Of a DNA stretch of 64,000 bases, positions 1 through 9,206 are shown in pieces. The notes below the pieces were generated by a model. The model saw only the letters and a list, made by a program, of their open reading frames with translations, made no database searches and had not been told where the DNA came from. Position 1 is the first letter of the stretch. Every line of letters starts with the position of its first letter. This DNA comes from an uncultured Flavobacteriaceae bacterium. Lineage in GTDB: Bacteria; Bacteroidota; Bacteroidia; Flavobacteriales; Flavobacteriaceae. A program made the translations under genes and the position numbers. Location: assembly GCA_947500435.1 (NCBI GenBank), contig CANMRV010000005.1, forward strand, positions 575,492 to 639,491, read 5' to 3'.

Positions 1-2
1 AA

Positions 3-317
3 CTGTGCCAAATGGTTATCAATAGGCAGCTTCTCAGAATAAAGCTTAAAAACAAACCTATAAAAGATACAGTTTTTCAAGAACGTTTTAATCTAGTAAA
101 GTCGGAGTATAATTTATCAGATGAGGACACTGGTTATTTTGTGTTCAAAAATAATGTTGAAAATCGCGCTTATGATGCTGATAAGCAGAATATCAATATC
201 TTACGAAAGAACGGAAAGATTATCGATGTGGCAAAAGCTTCTGATCACCTGAATTTAAAAGCCCTTTCTAAAACGGTTACCAAGTATTATATGTGTTTTC
301 CCAAAGATTCTGTATAA
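3..317 (+). CDS. HD-superfamily phosphohydrolase, C-terminal fragment
   Basis: The reading frame is already open at base 3, so the gene begins upstream of the window and only about its last 105 codons are visible. The end of the protein (N-I-L-R-K-N-G-K, then L-S-K-x-V-T-K-Y-Y-M-C-F) resembles the C-terminus of the HD-domain hydrolases that normally precede lpxD in Flavobacteriaceae. The metal-binding HD motif itself lies outside the window, so the family call rests on this C-terminal similarity and on gene order. The stop lies 23 bases before the chosen lpxD start, so co-transcription with the lpx genes is likely. Confidence 0.6.
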   Translation: MCQMVINRQLLRIKLKNKPIKDTVFQERFNLVKSEYNLSDEDTGYFVFKNNVENRAYDADKQNINILRKNGKIIDVAKASDHLNLKALSKTVTKYYMCFPKDSV

Positions 318-340
318 CTATTTTTCTTACTTTTGTGCTC

Positions 341-1378
341 ATGGTTTTTACAGCAAGTCAGATTGCGGGTATCTTAGAGGGAGAAGTAGAAGGAAATCCT
401 GAGATAGCCGTACACAAGCTAGCCAAAATCGAAGAGGGCGAGAAGGGTTCGCTGACCTTTTTAGCGAATCCGAAATACACGCCCTATATATATACTACAA
501 AAGCTTCGATTACCATTGTAAATAAAGATTTTACCCCGGAACAGAATTTAGCGACTACCTTAATAAAAGTTGAAGACGCTTATGAGTCGTTTTCCAAGCT
601 ACTGGAATACTACGATCAGGTCAAAAACACTAAAACGGGTATTGAGAATCCTGTTCATATAGCAGAAAGTGCTTCTTATGGAGAGGGATTGTACATGGGG
701 GCATTTTCGTATGTAGGGGAAAATGTGGTGATGGGAAAGGATGTAAAGATATTCCCCAATGCGTATGTAGGTGACAACGTTACTATAGATGATAATGTTA
801 TCATTTTTGCGGGAGCAAAGGTCTATTCTGAAACAATAATTGGCAAAAACTGCGTAATACAAAGTGGGGCAATTGTTGGTTCAGATGGTTTCGGATTTGC
901 TCCAAGTAAAAATGGTACATTCAGTAAAATTCCCCAAACGGGTAATGTGATTCTTGAAGATGATGTTGATGTTGGGGCAGGTACCACAATTGATAGGGCT
1001 ACCATGGGTTCTACAATTTTAAGAAGAGGAGTCAAGCTTGATAACCAAATACAAATTGCACATAATGTCGAGATTGGTGAGCATACTGTAATTGCCGCAC
1101 AAACGGGTGTAGCTGGGTCAACCAAAATTGGAAAACGATGTATGATAGGTGGCCAGGTGGGAATTGTAGGTCATATTACTATTGGTGATGATGTTCGTAT
1201 ACAAGCCCAATCTGGTATTAGTAGAAGTGTAAAAGATGGCGAAATATTACAAGGAACTCCTGCCTGGAATTATGGGGACTTTAATAAATCATACGTTCAC
1301 TTCAAAAATTTCCCCAAAATAGTAAACCAAATTAATGAACTGGATAAAAAAGTAAATGACGGTGATAACAACAAGTAA
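341..1378 (+). CDS. lpxD: UDP-3-O-(3-hydroxyacyl)glucosamine N-acyltransferase LpxD
   Basis: Third step of lipid A synthesis: adds the N-linked hydroxyacyl chain from acyl-ACP to the UDP-glucosamine intermediate in the cytoplasm. An open frame begins at 293, but the family N-terminus (MVFTASQIAGILEG) begins at 341, giving 345 residues, normal for LpxD. Residues 1-100 form the uridine-binding domain; from about 105 hexapeptide repeats (I-G-x-N, V-x-I-G) form a left-handed beta helix. The catalytic histidine is in IAHNVEIG, near residue 241. It overlaps the next gene, lpxC/fabZ, by 23 bases, which points to coupled translation. Confidence 0.95.
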   Translation: MVFTASQIAGILEGEVEGNPEIAVHKLAKIEEGEKGSLTFLANPKYTPYIYTTKASITIVNKDFTPEQNLATTLIKVEDAYESFSKLLEYYDQVKNTKTGIENPVHIAESASYGEGLYMGAFSYVGENVVMGKDVKIFPNAYVGDNVTIDDNVIIFAGAKVYSETIIGKNCVIQSGAIVGSDGFGFAPSKNGTFSKIPQTGNVILEDDVDVGAGTTIDRATMGSTILRRGVKLDNQIQIAHNVEIGEHTVIAAQTGVAGSTKIGKRCMIGGQVGIVGHITIGDDVRIQAQSGISRSVKDGEILQGTPAWNYGDFNKSYVHFKNFPKIVNQINELDKKVNDGDNNK

Positions 1379-2768
1379 CAAACAAAGAACAATTGCCAAA
1401 GAGGTTATTCTTAAGGGAGTTGGACTTCATACTGGAGAAAATGTAACCATGAAATTCGTTCCTGCTCCAGAGAATCACGGTTACGCTTTTAAAAGGGTGG
1501 ATTTAGAAGGTGAGCCGATTATTGAAGCTGACGCGAGCTACGTTGTAAATACCCAACGAGGTACAAACTTAGAAAAACATGGCGTAAAAATCCAGACCTC
1601 TGAACATGTTTTGGCCGCTTTGGTCGGAATGGAAATAGACAATATCCTCATTGAACTTGATGCGCCAGAACCACCTATTATGGATGGTTCCTCTAAATAT
1701 TTCGTTGAAGCCTTAGAAATTGTTGGGGTGCAGGAGCAGGAAGCAGATCGTCAAGAATATGTGGTTAAAGATGTGATTTCTTATAAGGATGATTCCACCG
1801 GGAGTGAAATTACCGTTATTCCCGCTGACAGTTACCAGGTGACAACCATGGTTGACTTCGGAACTAAAGTTCTTGGAACACAAAATGCTACCTTGGAAAG
1901 TCTTTCCGAATTCAAAACAGAGATAGCCGATGCTCGGACCTTCAGTTTTTTACATGAACTGGAAGCATTGCTAGAACACGGCCTAATAAAAGGTGGTGAC
2001 TTAAACAATGCCATTGTTTATGTTGATAAAGAGATTTCCGCTGATACAATGAAAAAGCTTGAGAAGGCTTTTGACAAGGAAAAGCTTTCGGTAAAACCTA
2101 ACGGAATACTTGATAACCTAACTTTGCACCAGCCCAATGAAGCCGCAAGACACAAATTATTAGATGTAATTGGTGATTTAGCTTTGGCTGGAACAAGAAT
2201 TCGAGGGAAAGTAATTGCAAATAAACCGGGACATTATGTAAACACCCAGTTTGCTAAGAAGCTTTCCAAAATTATAAAGACAGAAAAAAGAAATAATGTT
2301 CCCTTAGTCGATTTGCACCAACCTCCGTTGATGGATGTTACACAAATCATGGAAATGCTACCACATAGACCTCCATTTTTGTTGGTTGACAAAATCCTTG
2401 AGCTTTCGGAAACCCATGTCATAGGTATGAAAAACGTAACCATGAATGAACCCTTTTTTGTAGGGCACTTTCCTGGAGCGCCAGTTATGCCTGGTGTTTT
2501 ACAGCTGGAAGCCATGGCGCAAACGGGTGGTATTCTAGTGCTAAGCACTGTGCCAGACCCAGAAAACTATTTAACATACTTGCTTAAGATCGATAATGTT
2601 CGGTACAAACAACAAGTGGTTCCAGGTGACACATTAATTTTTAAGCTGGATTTAATGTCGCCAATTCGCCGTGGTATTTGTCAGATGCATGCCAAGGCAT
2701 ATGCAAATGGAAGATTGGTTTCCGAAGCGGAAATTATGGCTCAAATCGCTAAAGTAAAAGGAAACTAA
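1356..2768 (+). CDS. lpxC/fabZ: Bifunctional UDP-3-O-acyl-GlcNAc deacetylase / 3-hydroxyacyl-ACP dehydratase (LpxC-FabZ fusion)
   Basis: A 470-residue fusion of two enzymes. Residues 1-310 are LpxC, the zinc deacetylase that commits the pathway to lipid A; the visible zinc ligands are H84 (in SEHVLAAL), H266 and D270 (HKLLD), with E83 and H293 as likely catalytic residues. Residues 320-470 are FabZ, the hot-dog-fold dehydratase of fatty acid synthesis, with the HFPGAPVMPGV motif (H371) and E385. The fusion is common in Bacteroidota and joins two enzymes that compete for 3-hydroxyacyl-ACP. It is followed one base later by lpxA. Confidence 0.96.
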   Translation: MTVITTSNKQRTIAKEVILKGVGLHTGENVTMKFVPAPENHGYAFKRVDLEGEPIIEADASYVVNTQRGTNLEKHGVKIQTSEHVLAALVGMEIDNILIELDAPEPPIMDGSSKYFVEALEIVGVQEQEADRQEYVVKDVISYKDDSTGSEITVIPADSYQVTTMVDFGTKVLGTQNATLESLSEFKTEIADARTFSFLHELEALLEHGLIKGGDLNNAIVYVDKEISADTMKKLEKAFDKEKLSVKPNGILDNLTLHQPNEAARHKLLDVIGDLALAGTRIRGKVIANKPGHYVNTQFAKKLSKIIKTEKRNNVPLVDLHQPPLMDVTQIMEMLPHRPPFLLVDKILELSETHVIGMKNVTMNEPFFVGHFPGAPVMPGVLQLEAMAQTGGILVLSTVPDPENYLTYLLKIDNVRYKQQVVPGDTLIFKLDLMSPIRRGICQMHAKAYANGRLVSEAEIMAQIAKVKGN

Positions 2769-2769
2769 A

Positions 2770-3555
2770 ATGAATCAACCCCTAGCTTACATTCACCCTG
2801 GTGCTAAGATTGCTAAAAATGTAGTAGTCGAACCCTTTACCACAATCCATAATAATGTTACCATAGGTGATGGTACTTGGATTGGCTCCAATGTAACCAT
2901 TATGGAAGGTGCAAGAATTGGTAAAAACTGTAATATTTTTCCGGGAGCGGTAATTTCAGCACCTCCGCAAGATTTAAAATATGATGGAGAGGACACTACC
3001 GTGACCATAGGTAATGGCACAACCATCCGCGAATGCGCGACTATTCATAAGGGCACTTCAGATAGAAATAAAACCGTGATAGGCAAGAATTGTCTTATTA
3101 TGGCCTATTGCCATGTAGCTCACGATTGTTTAGTGGGTAACAACTGTATCTTCTCTAATAATTCTACCCTTGCCGGTCATGTAACGATTGGTGATAATGT
3201 TATTTTGGCAGGATTGGTTGCGGTGCACCAGTTCGTATCAGTCGGGCAACATGCCTTTGTTACTGGAGGTTCTTTAGTTAGAAAAGATGTTCCACCATTT
3301 GTGAAAGCTGCTCGAGAGCCACTATCCTATGTAGGAATCAATTCCGTAGGATTGCGAAGAAGAGGGTTTGAATCAGCAAAAATCCGTGAGATACAGAATA
3401 TCTATCGAATTCTTTACCAGAAGAATTATAACAATTCTCAGGCAGTACAGATTATAGAAGCCGAAATGGAGGCAACTCCGGAGCGGGATGAGATTTTACA
3501 ATTTATTAGAGATTCCCAGCGAGGAATTATGAAAGGTTACTTTAGCAACAATTAA
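2770..3555 (+). CDS. lpxA: UDP-N-acetylglucosamine acyltransferase LpxA
   Basis: First acylation of lipid A synthesis: moves a 3-hydroxyacyl chain from ACP to the 3-position of UDP-GlcNAc. At 261 residues it has the normal length. Hexapeptide repeats cover residues 8-190; the catalytic histidine is H118 in CHVAHDC, matching E. coli H125. The C-terminal part (from RRRGFESAKI onward) is the usual helical bundle. Its start lies one base after the lpxC/fabZ stop, so it belongs to the same operon. Confidence 0.96.
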   Translation: MNQPLAYIHPGAKIAKNVVVEPFTTIHNNVTIGDGTWIGSNVTIMEGARIGKNCNIFPGAVISAPPQDLKYDGEDTTVTIGNGTTIRECATIHKGTSDRNKTVIGKNCLIMAYCHVAHDCLVGNNCIFSNNSTLAGHVTIGDNVILAGLVAVHQFVSVGQHAFVTGGSLVRKDVPPFVKAAREPLSYVGINSVGLRRRGFESAKIREIQNIYRILYQKNYNNSQAVQIIEAEMEATPERDEILQFIRDSQRGIMKGYFSNN

Positions 3556-3577
3556 TAACAACCATAGACCAATAAAA

Positions 3578-4144
3578 ATGGCATCTACATCAGATATAAG
3601 AAAGGGATTGTGCATTCGATACAATCATGATATTTTTAAAATCATAGAATTTTTACACGTAAAACCTGGTAAAGGTCCAGCGTTTGTTAGAACTAAACTA
3701 AAAAGTGTAACTACAGGAAAGGTTATAGATAATACCTTTTCTGCTGGACATAAAATTGATGATGTACGCGTAGAAACACGTTCTTATCAATATTTGTATG
3801 CCGAAGGAGAGACCTATCACTTCATGAATACGGATGATTACAATCAGATAACGCTTGAAGAAAGTAGTTTAGACGCTCCGGGCCTTTTGAAGGAAGGTGA
3901 AGTTGTAAAAATAATGTTCAACACAGAAGATAGTATGCCGCTATCGGTAGATATGCCGGCGAGTGTAATATTAGAAGTAACCTATACTGAACCAGGGGTA
4001 AAAGGAAATACCGCTACAAATGCAACAAAGCCAGCGAAAGTTGAGACGGGGGCAGAAGTAAATGTGCCACTCTTCATCAATGAAGGGGATAAAATTAAAG
4101 TTGATACAGAAAAAGGCGCGTATATGGAACGTGTTAAGGAATAA
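3578..4144 (+). CDS. efp: Translation elongation factor P
   Basis: Relieves ribosome stalling at consecutive prolines. It has 188 residues: an N-terminal KOW-like domain, then two OB-like domains ending near ERVKE. The tip loop reads HVKPGKGPAFVRTK, placing a lysine at position 32 as the residue that would be modified or would act at the peptidyl-transferase centre. It sits 22 bases after lpxA, inside the lipid A gene run, an arrangement seen in other flavobacteria. No EF-P modification gene is visible nearby. Confidence 0.95.
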   Translation: MASTSDIRKGLCIRYNHDIFKIIEFLHVKPGKGPAFVRTKLKSVTTGKVIDNTFSAGHKIDDVRVETRSYQYLYAEGETYHFMNTDDYNQITLEESSLDAPGLLKEGEVVKIMFNTEDSMPLSVDMPASVILEVTYTEPGVKGNTATNATKPAKVETGAEVNVPLFINEGDKIKVDTEKGAYMERVKE

Positions 4145-4163
4145 TTTGAAACATTTTCACTAA

Positions 4164-5096
4164 GTGAGATTCCCTATAACTTATACTTTAAAACAAATTT
4201 CAGAAATCATTGACTCTAAATATGTTGGAGCTGATGATTTCTCTGTTTTGGGCATGAATGAAATCCATGTTGTAAAGGAAGGTGAGATTGTTTTTGTAGA
4301 CCATCCGAAGTATTATGATAAAGCTTTGAATTGTGAAGCATCTGTAGTACTCATCAATAAGGAAGTTGATTGCCCAACGGGAAAGGCATTGTTAATCTCT
4401 GATGACCCTTTTAGAGATTTTAATAAGCTCACCAAATTTTTCAAACCTTTTGAAAAGGCGAATAATTCGATTGCCGATTCTGCCAAAATTGGTAAGGACA
4501 CCGTTATACAACCTAATGTTTTCATTGGAAACAATGTTAGTATAGGGGATAATTGTTTGATTCACGCCAATGTAGCCATATATGATAACTGTGTTTTAGG
4601 AGACAATGTAATTTTACACGCTGGTTGTGTTTTAGGGTCTGACGCTTTCTATTACAAGAATAGGCCAGAGGGATTTGATAAATTGATTTCCGGAGGAAGA
4701 GTTGTACTAGAAGACAATGTGGAACTTGGTGCGTTATGTACTATTGACAAAGGCGTAACGGGGGATACAACCATCAAAAAAGGAACAAAACTGGACAATC
4801 AAGTACATGTTGGTCATGATACGATGATTGGAGAAAAGTGTTTAATAGCTTCGCAGACGGGAATAGCTGGTTGTGTCGTTATTGAAGATGAAGTAACTAT
4901 TTGGGGACAAGTAGGTACCAATTCTGGGATTACCATAGGCAAGGGCGCCATAATTATGGGGCAGACAGGAGTTACAAAGTCCGTTGCTGGTGGAAAAAGC
5001 TATTTTGGCACTCCGATTGAGGAATCCCGTGAAAAATTGAAACAGCTGGCTTACATTAAAAAGATTCCTTCCATCTTAAAGAAATTAGAAGAATAA
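4164..5096 (+). CDS. LpxD-like hexapeptide acyltransferase (second LpxD paralogue)
   Basis: A 310-residue relative of LpxD: a short N-terminal domain (about 1-95) and then hexapeptide repeats from about 98 (I-G-K-D, I-G-N-N, I-G-D-N) to about 275. The LpxD-type catalytic segment is retained as HVGHDTMIG. The only sensible start is GTG at 4164, since the frame has no ATG at the family N-terminus. It lies 19 bases after efp. It may be a second N-acyltransferase with another acyl-chain preference or act on another UDP-sugar; sequence alone does not decide. Confidence 0.8.
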   Translation: MRFPITYTLKQISEIIDSKYVGADDFSVLGMNEIHVVKEGEIVFVDHPKYYDKALNCEASVVLINKEVDCPTGKALLISDDPFRDFNKLTKFFKPFEKANNSIADSAKIGKDTVIQPNVFIGNNVSIGDNCLIHANVAIYDNCVLGDNVILHAGCVLGSDAFYYKNRPEGFDKLISGGRVVLEDNVELGALCTIDKGVTGDTTIKKGTKLDNQVHVGHDTMIGEKCLIASQTGIAGCVVIEDEVTIWGQVGTNSGITIGKGAIIMGQTGVTKSVAGGKSYFGTPIEESREKLKQLAYIKKIPSILKKLEE

Positions 5097-5139
5097 AATA
5101 ATATGCACGGTATTGCTTTCCTTTTCGTTTGCAAACCTA

Positions 5140-5147
5140 TATTTTTG
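5140..5147 (+). promoter_or_regulatory. Possible Bacteroidota -7 element (TATTTTTG) before sucD
   Basis: TATTTTTG fits the TAnnTTTG -7 consensus of Bacteroidota, with a weak TTGC about 23 bases upstream, and lies 26 bases before the sucD start. This suggests sucD has its own promoter although it follows the lpx operon closely. Inference from motif only. Confidence 0.4.
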
Positions 5148-5173
5148 TGCAGCAAAAATAAACCGATTTATAC

Positions 5174-6046
5174 ATGAGCGTTTTAGTTAATAAGGATTCA
5201 AAAATAATAGTTCAAGGTTTTACGGGCAGTGAAGGAACTTTTCATGCCGAACAAATGATTGAATACGGCACCCAAGTAGTAGGTGGAGTTACACCTGGAA
5301 AAGGTGGGCAAGAACACTTGGGAAGACCAGTTTTTAATACCGTTGAAGAAGCTGTTGAAAAGGTAGGAGCCGATACTACAATTATTTTTGTTCCGCCAGC
5401 TTTTGCGGCCGACGCCATTATGGAAGCTGCTGATGCAGGAATTAAGGTCATAATAACAATTACTGAAGGTATACCCGTGGCGGATATGGTAAAAGCCTCA
5501 AACTATATAAAAGATAGAAACTGTCGATTGGTTGGTCCTAACTGTCCAGGTGTAATCACTCCAGGAGAGGCCAAAGTTGGCATCATGCCAGGATTTGTAT
5601 TCAAGAAAGGCAATGTAGGTATTGTTTCAAAATCAGGAACACTTACCTATGAAGCAGCTGATCAGGTCGTTCGTCAAGGTTTAGGTATTACTACAGCCAT
5701 CGGTATCGGTGGAGACCCCATAATTGGTACTACAACAAAAGAAGCCGTTGAGTTACTTATCAATGACCCTGAAACGGAATGTGTGGTTATGATAGGGGAA
5801 ATAGGCGGACAACTAGAAGCTGATGCAGCGAAATGGTATAAAGAAAGTGGTAGCAAGAAACCGGTCGTTGGTTTTATAGCTGGTGAAACAGCACCTGCAG
5901 GAAGAACTATGGGACATGCCGGCGCTATTGTAGGAGGAAGTGATGATACAGCACAAGCAAAAAAGAAAATTATGCGTGAACATGGTATTCACGTTGTAGA
6001 TTCTCCTGCCGAAATAGGTAAAAAAGTAAAAGAAGTAATGGGATAA
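5174..6046 (+). CDS. sucD: Succinate-CoA ligase (ADP-forming), alpha subunit
   Basis: Citric acid cycle enzyme subunit; binds CoA through the N-terminal Rossmann fold (GFTGSEGTFH, residues 15-24) and carries the phosphorylated histidine, H248 in MGHAGAIVGG. It has 290 residues, the usual size. The beta subunit gene sucC is not in the window, and the two are often unlinked in flavobacteria. A strong hairpin terminator follows at 6087. Confidence 0.96.
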   Translation: MSVLVNKDSKIIVQGFTGSEGTFHAEQMIEYGTQVVGGVTPGKGGQEHLGRPVFNTVEEAVEKVGADTTIIFVPPAFAADAIMEAADAGIKVIITITEGIPVADMVKASNYIKDRNCRLVGPNCPGVITPGEAKVGIMPGFVFKKGNVGIVSKSGTLTYEAADQVVRQGLGITTAIGIGGDPIIGTTTKEAVELLINDPETECVVMIGEIGGQLEADAAKWYKESGSKKPVVGFIAGETAPAGRTMGHAGAIVGGSDDTAQAKKKIMREHGIHVVDSPAEIGKKVKEVMG

Positions 6047-6086
6047 CTGGAATTGTGTTAAACATTCTTAAATATTCCGTTAGATT

Positions 6087-6123
6087 AAACCCATCATTCT
6101 TACTTTAGTATGATGGGTTTTTT
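6087..6123 (+). terminator. Rho-independent terminator after sucD
   Basis: An 11-bp perfect stem (AAACCCATCAT at 6087-6097 pairing with ATGATGGGTTT at 6110-6120), a 12-base loop and a following T run end the sucD transcript 41 bases after its stop. Confidence 0.85.
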
Positions 6124-6184
6124 ATATCACATTGTCAGTTTTTATAACAAATAGTAAACACAAATAAGTCAAAAACGAATACTC

Positions 6185-9145
6185 ATGAAAAAAACAGTCT
6201 TACTCTTATTTTTAGGAACATTATTTTTTTCTTCCTGTAAACAGAATGCTACAGAGGATAGCGTGACAACAATTACAGCAAAAGATGCCAACGGATTTAC
6301 CTATGAGTCAGTTACCAATGACCCTACAGGCTTAAGGCTTTATACATTAGAAAATGGTTTAAAAGTATATCTCAGTAAAAATACTGATGAGCCCAAAATA
6401 CAGACTTTTATTCCGGTTCGCGCTGGTTCTGTTTATGACCCTGCCGACAATACAGGTTTGGCCCATTACCTGGAACATATGGTATTTAAAGGGACTGACG
6501 AGATAGGAACCCAAAATTGGGAAGAAGAGAAGGTAAAACTAACAATGATTTCAGATTTGTATGAAAAGCATAAAGCAGAAAAAGATCCAGAGGTAAAAAA
6601 AGCGATTTACAAATCAATCGATAGTCTTTCTTTAGAAGCTTCAAAAATTTCTATAGCAAATGAATACGATAAAATGGTAAGTTCTTTAGGAGCTGAGGGA
6701 ACAAATGCTTGGACTTGGCATGAGCAGACGGTATATACCAATAAGATTCCATCAAACGAGTTGGATAAATGGTTGAAATTGGAGTCTGAACGCTTTAGCC
6801 AATTGGTACTTCGTCTATTTCATACAGAATTAGAGGCTGTTTATGAGGAATTCAATAGATCTCAAGATGTAGATTTTAGAAAATTAAGTTATGCGTTGAA
6901 TGATGCGCTTTTCCCTACTCATCCATATGGTCAACAGAAAACGATTGGTACTTCAGAACATTTGAAAAACCCTTCGATGGAGGCTATTCATAATTATTTC
7001 AACACCTATTATGTACCCAACAATATGGCCGTAGTTTTGGTTGGAGATATTGAGTTTGAGGAAACGATTAAGAAAGTAAATGACACCTTTGGAAATTTTG
7101 CGTACAAGGAAGTTACACATCCGACAAGACCAATTGAAAAACCAATTACAAGCCCCATTATGGTTGAAGTTACAGGGCCTGAATCAGAAACCTTGAATAT
7201 TGCGTTTCGAACCGATAAAGTCGGTTCTGAAGAGGAGAAATTAGTAACTCTTGTTGATATGATATTGGCAAATAGTGAAGCGGGACTTATTGATCTTAAT
7301 TTGAACCAAAAACAATTGGTGCAGCGAGGCGGCTCTTATGTTCAATTTTATAATGACTACGGAATTCATACTTTATACGGAAATCCTAAATCTGGACAAA
7401 CCTTAGATGAAGTAAAAGACTTGCTATTAGAGCAAATCGAAAAGATTAAAAAAGGAGAATTCGACGATTGGATGATTGAGGCTGTCACGAATGATTTAAA
7501 ACTAAGTGAAATAAGACGTTTTGGAAATGCTTCGGCGGTAGCTTCGGCATATGTAGATGCTTTCACAAGTTTTCAAAACTGGGGAGACCGTGTCAAACTC
7601 ATTGATGATATGCGAAAAGTCACGAAAGAAGAGTTGGTTGCTTTTGCAAATAAATTTTATGGAGATAACTACGTTGCAGCATACAAGAGACAGGGTGAAA
7701 ACGAAGGTTTGGTAAAAGTAGAAAATCCAGGAATAACTCCTATAGAACTGAATAGGGACAAAACTTCTTCCTTTTTGGAAAGTTTCAACAAGATGGAAAC
7801 TCCAGAAATACTTCCAGATTATGTTGACTTTTCCACAGCAATTGAATCAAGTGATTTAGAAAATGGTCTCGAATTCTCTTATGTCGCTAACCCGCTAAAT
7901 GATTTGGCAGAACTTTATATCATATTCGATATGGGTAAGGACAATGATAAGAAACTAGGTCTTGCTGTTCAATATCTTGAGTTTTTGGGTACTAATGAGC
8001 TATCTCCTGAAGAGGTGAAGAAAGAGTTTTATAAGCTTGGCGTTTCTTATGGTGTGAGTTCAAGTGATGATACCTCATATGTGTATTTGTCAGGGCTACG
8101 CGAAAACATTGACAAAGGTTTACAGCTATTGGAAAACCTATGGTTAAATGCGGAAGCAAATCAAGAGGCCTATGATAAATTTGTTCTCAAAATTGCAAAA
8201 GGAAGAGAGGAAACAAAGGCTAACAAAGGTAGTATCATGTGGAGCGGTTTAATGAGTTATGGTCAGTATGGTGAAAATTCTAGATTACGTGATATTTATA
8301 CTATTGAAGAACTTAAAGCAATTGACCCCCAGGAATTGGTAGGGATAGTGAAGGGTTTACGAAACTATAAACATCGCCTGTTTTATTATGGTAAGGACAA
8401 AAACCAAGGAGTTGCAGCTGCAAAAAATCATACTGTTCCGGCTGAGTTCAAGGAATACCCGGAGAAGAAAGAGTATGTAAAGAAAGATATGGCGAACAAT
8501 GTATACTTTGTTAATTATGACATGGTGCAGTCTGAAATGATGTTTTTGGCAAAAGGAGATACGTTTGACCCGCAAAAGATGGCGGCAACTTCATTATTTA
8601 ACACTTATTTTGGTAGTGGACTTTCATCAATTGTTTTTCAAGAAATACGAGAGTCCAAGTCTTTAGCCTATTCAGCCTTTTCTGCATATTCCAATGCTCA
8701 AAAAGCTGGTGATCCAAACTTGATTTATGCTTACGTTGGAACACAGGCAAATAAAATGGACCAAGCTATGGATGCAATGTTGGAATTAATGAACAACATG
8801 CCTGAAGCCGAGGAGAATTTCAACGCAGCAAAGGAATCAACTTTAAAACAACTGGCTGCTGAACGCATTAATAAAACAAATATCTTCTGGACGTATGAAA
8901 GGCTTAAGGATAGAGGAATTTCGAAAGATAATAGACAAGAAATGTATGCCGCCATACAAAAAATGACCATCGAAGATTTAAGGGCTTTCTTCAACAACAA
9001 TATTAAGGGGTCAACTTATGATTTAATGGTAATTGGAAATAAGAACGATGTGGATGTGGACGTTTTAAGAAAATTTGGAAAAGTACAAGAGCTAGACGTC
9101 GATTACTTGTTCAATTATGAAAAACCCGCACCAATAAAATCTTAA
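6185..9145 (+). CDS. M16 family zinc metallopeptidase, two-module, predicted lipoprotein
   Basis: A 986-residue peptidase of the pitrilysin/insulinase family. The N-terminus is a lipoprotein signal (hydrophobic stretch, then FFSSC with C18), so it is probably membrane-anchored outside the cytoplasm. The inverted zinc motif HYLEH is at 94-98, and the third ligand glutamate lies downstream in EAVYEEFNR. Two M16 modules follow: an active N-terminal half (about 45-510) and a C-terminal half (about 560-965) without HxxEH but with the family's R/Y-type segment, as expected for a one-chain M16 enzyme. Likely role is degradation of short peptides. It stands alone between two intergenic gaps. Confidence 0.92.
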   Translation: MKKTVLLLFLGTLFFSSCKQNATEDSVTTITAKDANGFTYESVTNDPTGLRLYTLENGLKVYLSKNTDEPKIQTFIPVRAGSVYDPADNTGLAHYLEHMVFKGTDEIGTQNWEEEKVKLTMISDLYEKHKAEKDPEVKKAIYKSIDSLSLEASKISIANEYDKMVSSLGAEGTNAWTWHEQTVYTNKIPSNELDKWLKLESERFSQLVLRLFHTELEAVYEEFNRSQDVDFRKLSYALNDALFPTHPYGQQKTIGTSEHLKNPSMEAIHNYFNTYYVPNNMAVVLVGDIEFEETIKKVNDTFGNFAYKEVTHPTRPIEKPITSPIMVEVTGPESETLNIAFRTDKVGSEEEKLVTLVDMILANSEAGLIDLNLNQKQLVQRGGSYVQFYNDYGIHTLYGNPKSGQTLDEVKDLLLEQIEKIKKGEFDDWMIEAVTNDLKLSEIRRFGNASAVASAYVDAFTSFQNWGDRVKLIDDMRKVTKEELVAFANKFYGDNYVAAYKRQGENEGLVKVENPGITPIELNRDKTSSFLESFNKMETPEILPDYVDFSTAIESSDLENGLEFSYVANPLNDLAELYIIFDMGKDNDKKLGLAVQYLEFLGTNELSPEEVKKEFYKLGVSYGVSSSDDTSYVYLSGLRENIDKGLQLLENLWLNAEANQEAYDKFVLKIAKGREETKANKGSIMWSGLMSYGQYGENSRLRDIYTIEELKAIDPQELVGIVKGLRNYKHRLFYYGKDKNQGVAAAKNHTVPAEFKEYPEKKEYVKKDMANNVYFVNYDMVQSEMMFLAKGDTFDPQKMAATSLFNTYFGSGLSSIVFQEIRESKSLAYSAFSAYSNAQKAGDPNLIYAYVGTQANKMDQAMDAMLELMNNMPEAEENFNAAKESTLKQLAAERINKTNIFWTYERLKDRGISKDNRQEMYAAIQKMTIEDLRAFFNNNIKGSTYDLMVIGNKNDVDVDVLRKFGKVQELDVDYLFNYEKPAPIKS

Positions 9146-9165
9146 CAAGGTTGGTATAGAAATCG

Positions 9166-9173
9166 TATTTTTG
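9166..9173 (+). promoter_or_regulatory. Possible -7 element (TATTTTTG) before fabG
   Basis: TATTTTTG at 9166 matches TAnnTTTG and lies 33 bases before the fabG ATG; I see no clear -33 TTTG at the right distance. An inverted repeat GTTGGTAT (9150) / ATACCAAC (9192) flanks it and could be an operator. Weak evidence. Confidence 0.35.
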
Positions 9174-9206
9174 AATTCAACTAAAACTTAAATACCAACT
9201 TTAAGA

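Noticed and set aside
293..340. Upstream extension of lpxD
   Set aside because: The extra 16 codons overlap the HD-protein gene and do not match the LpxD N-terminus, which begins at 341.
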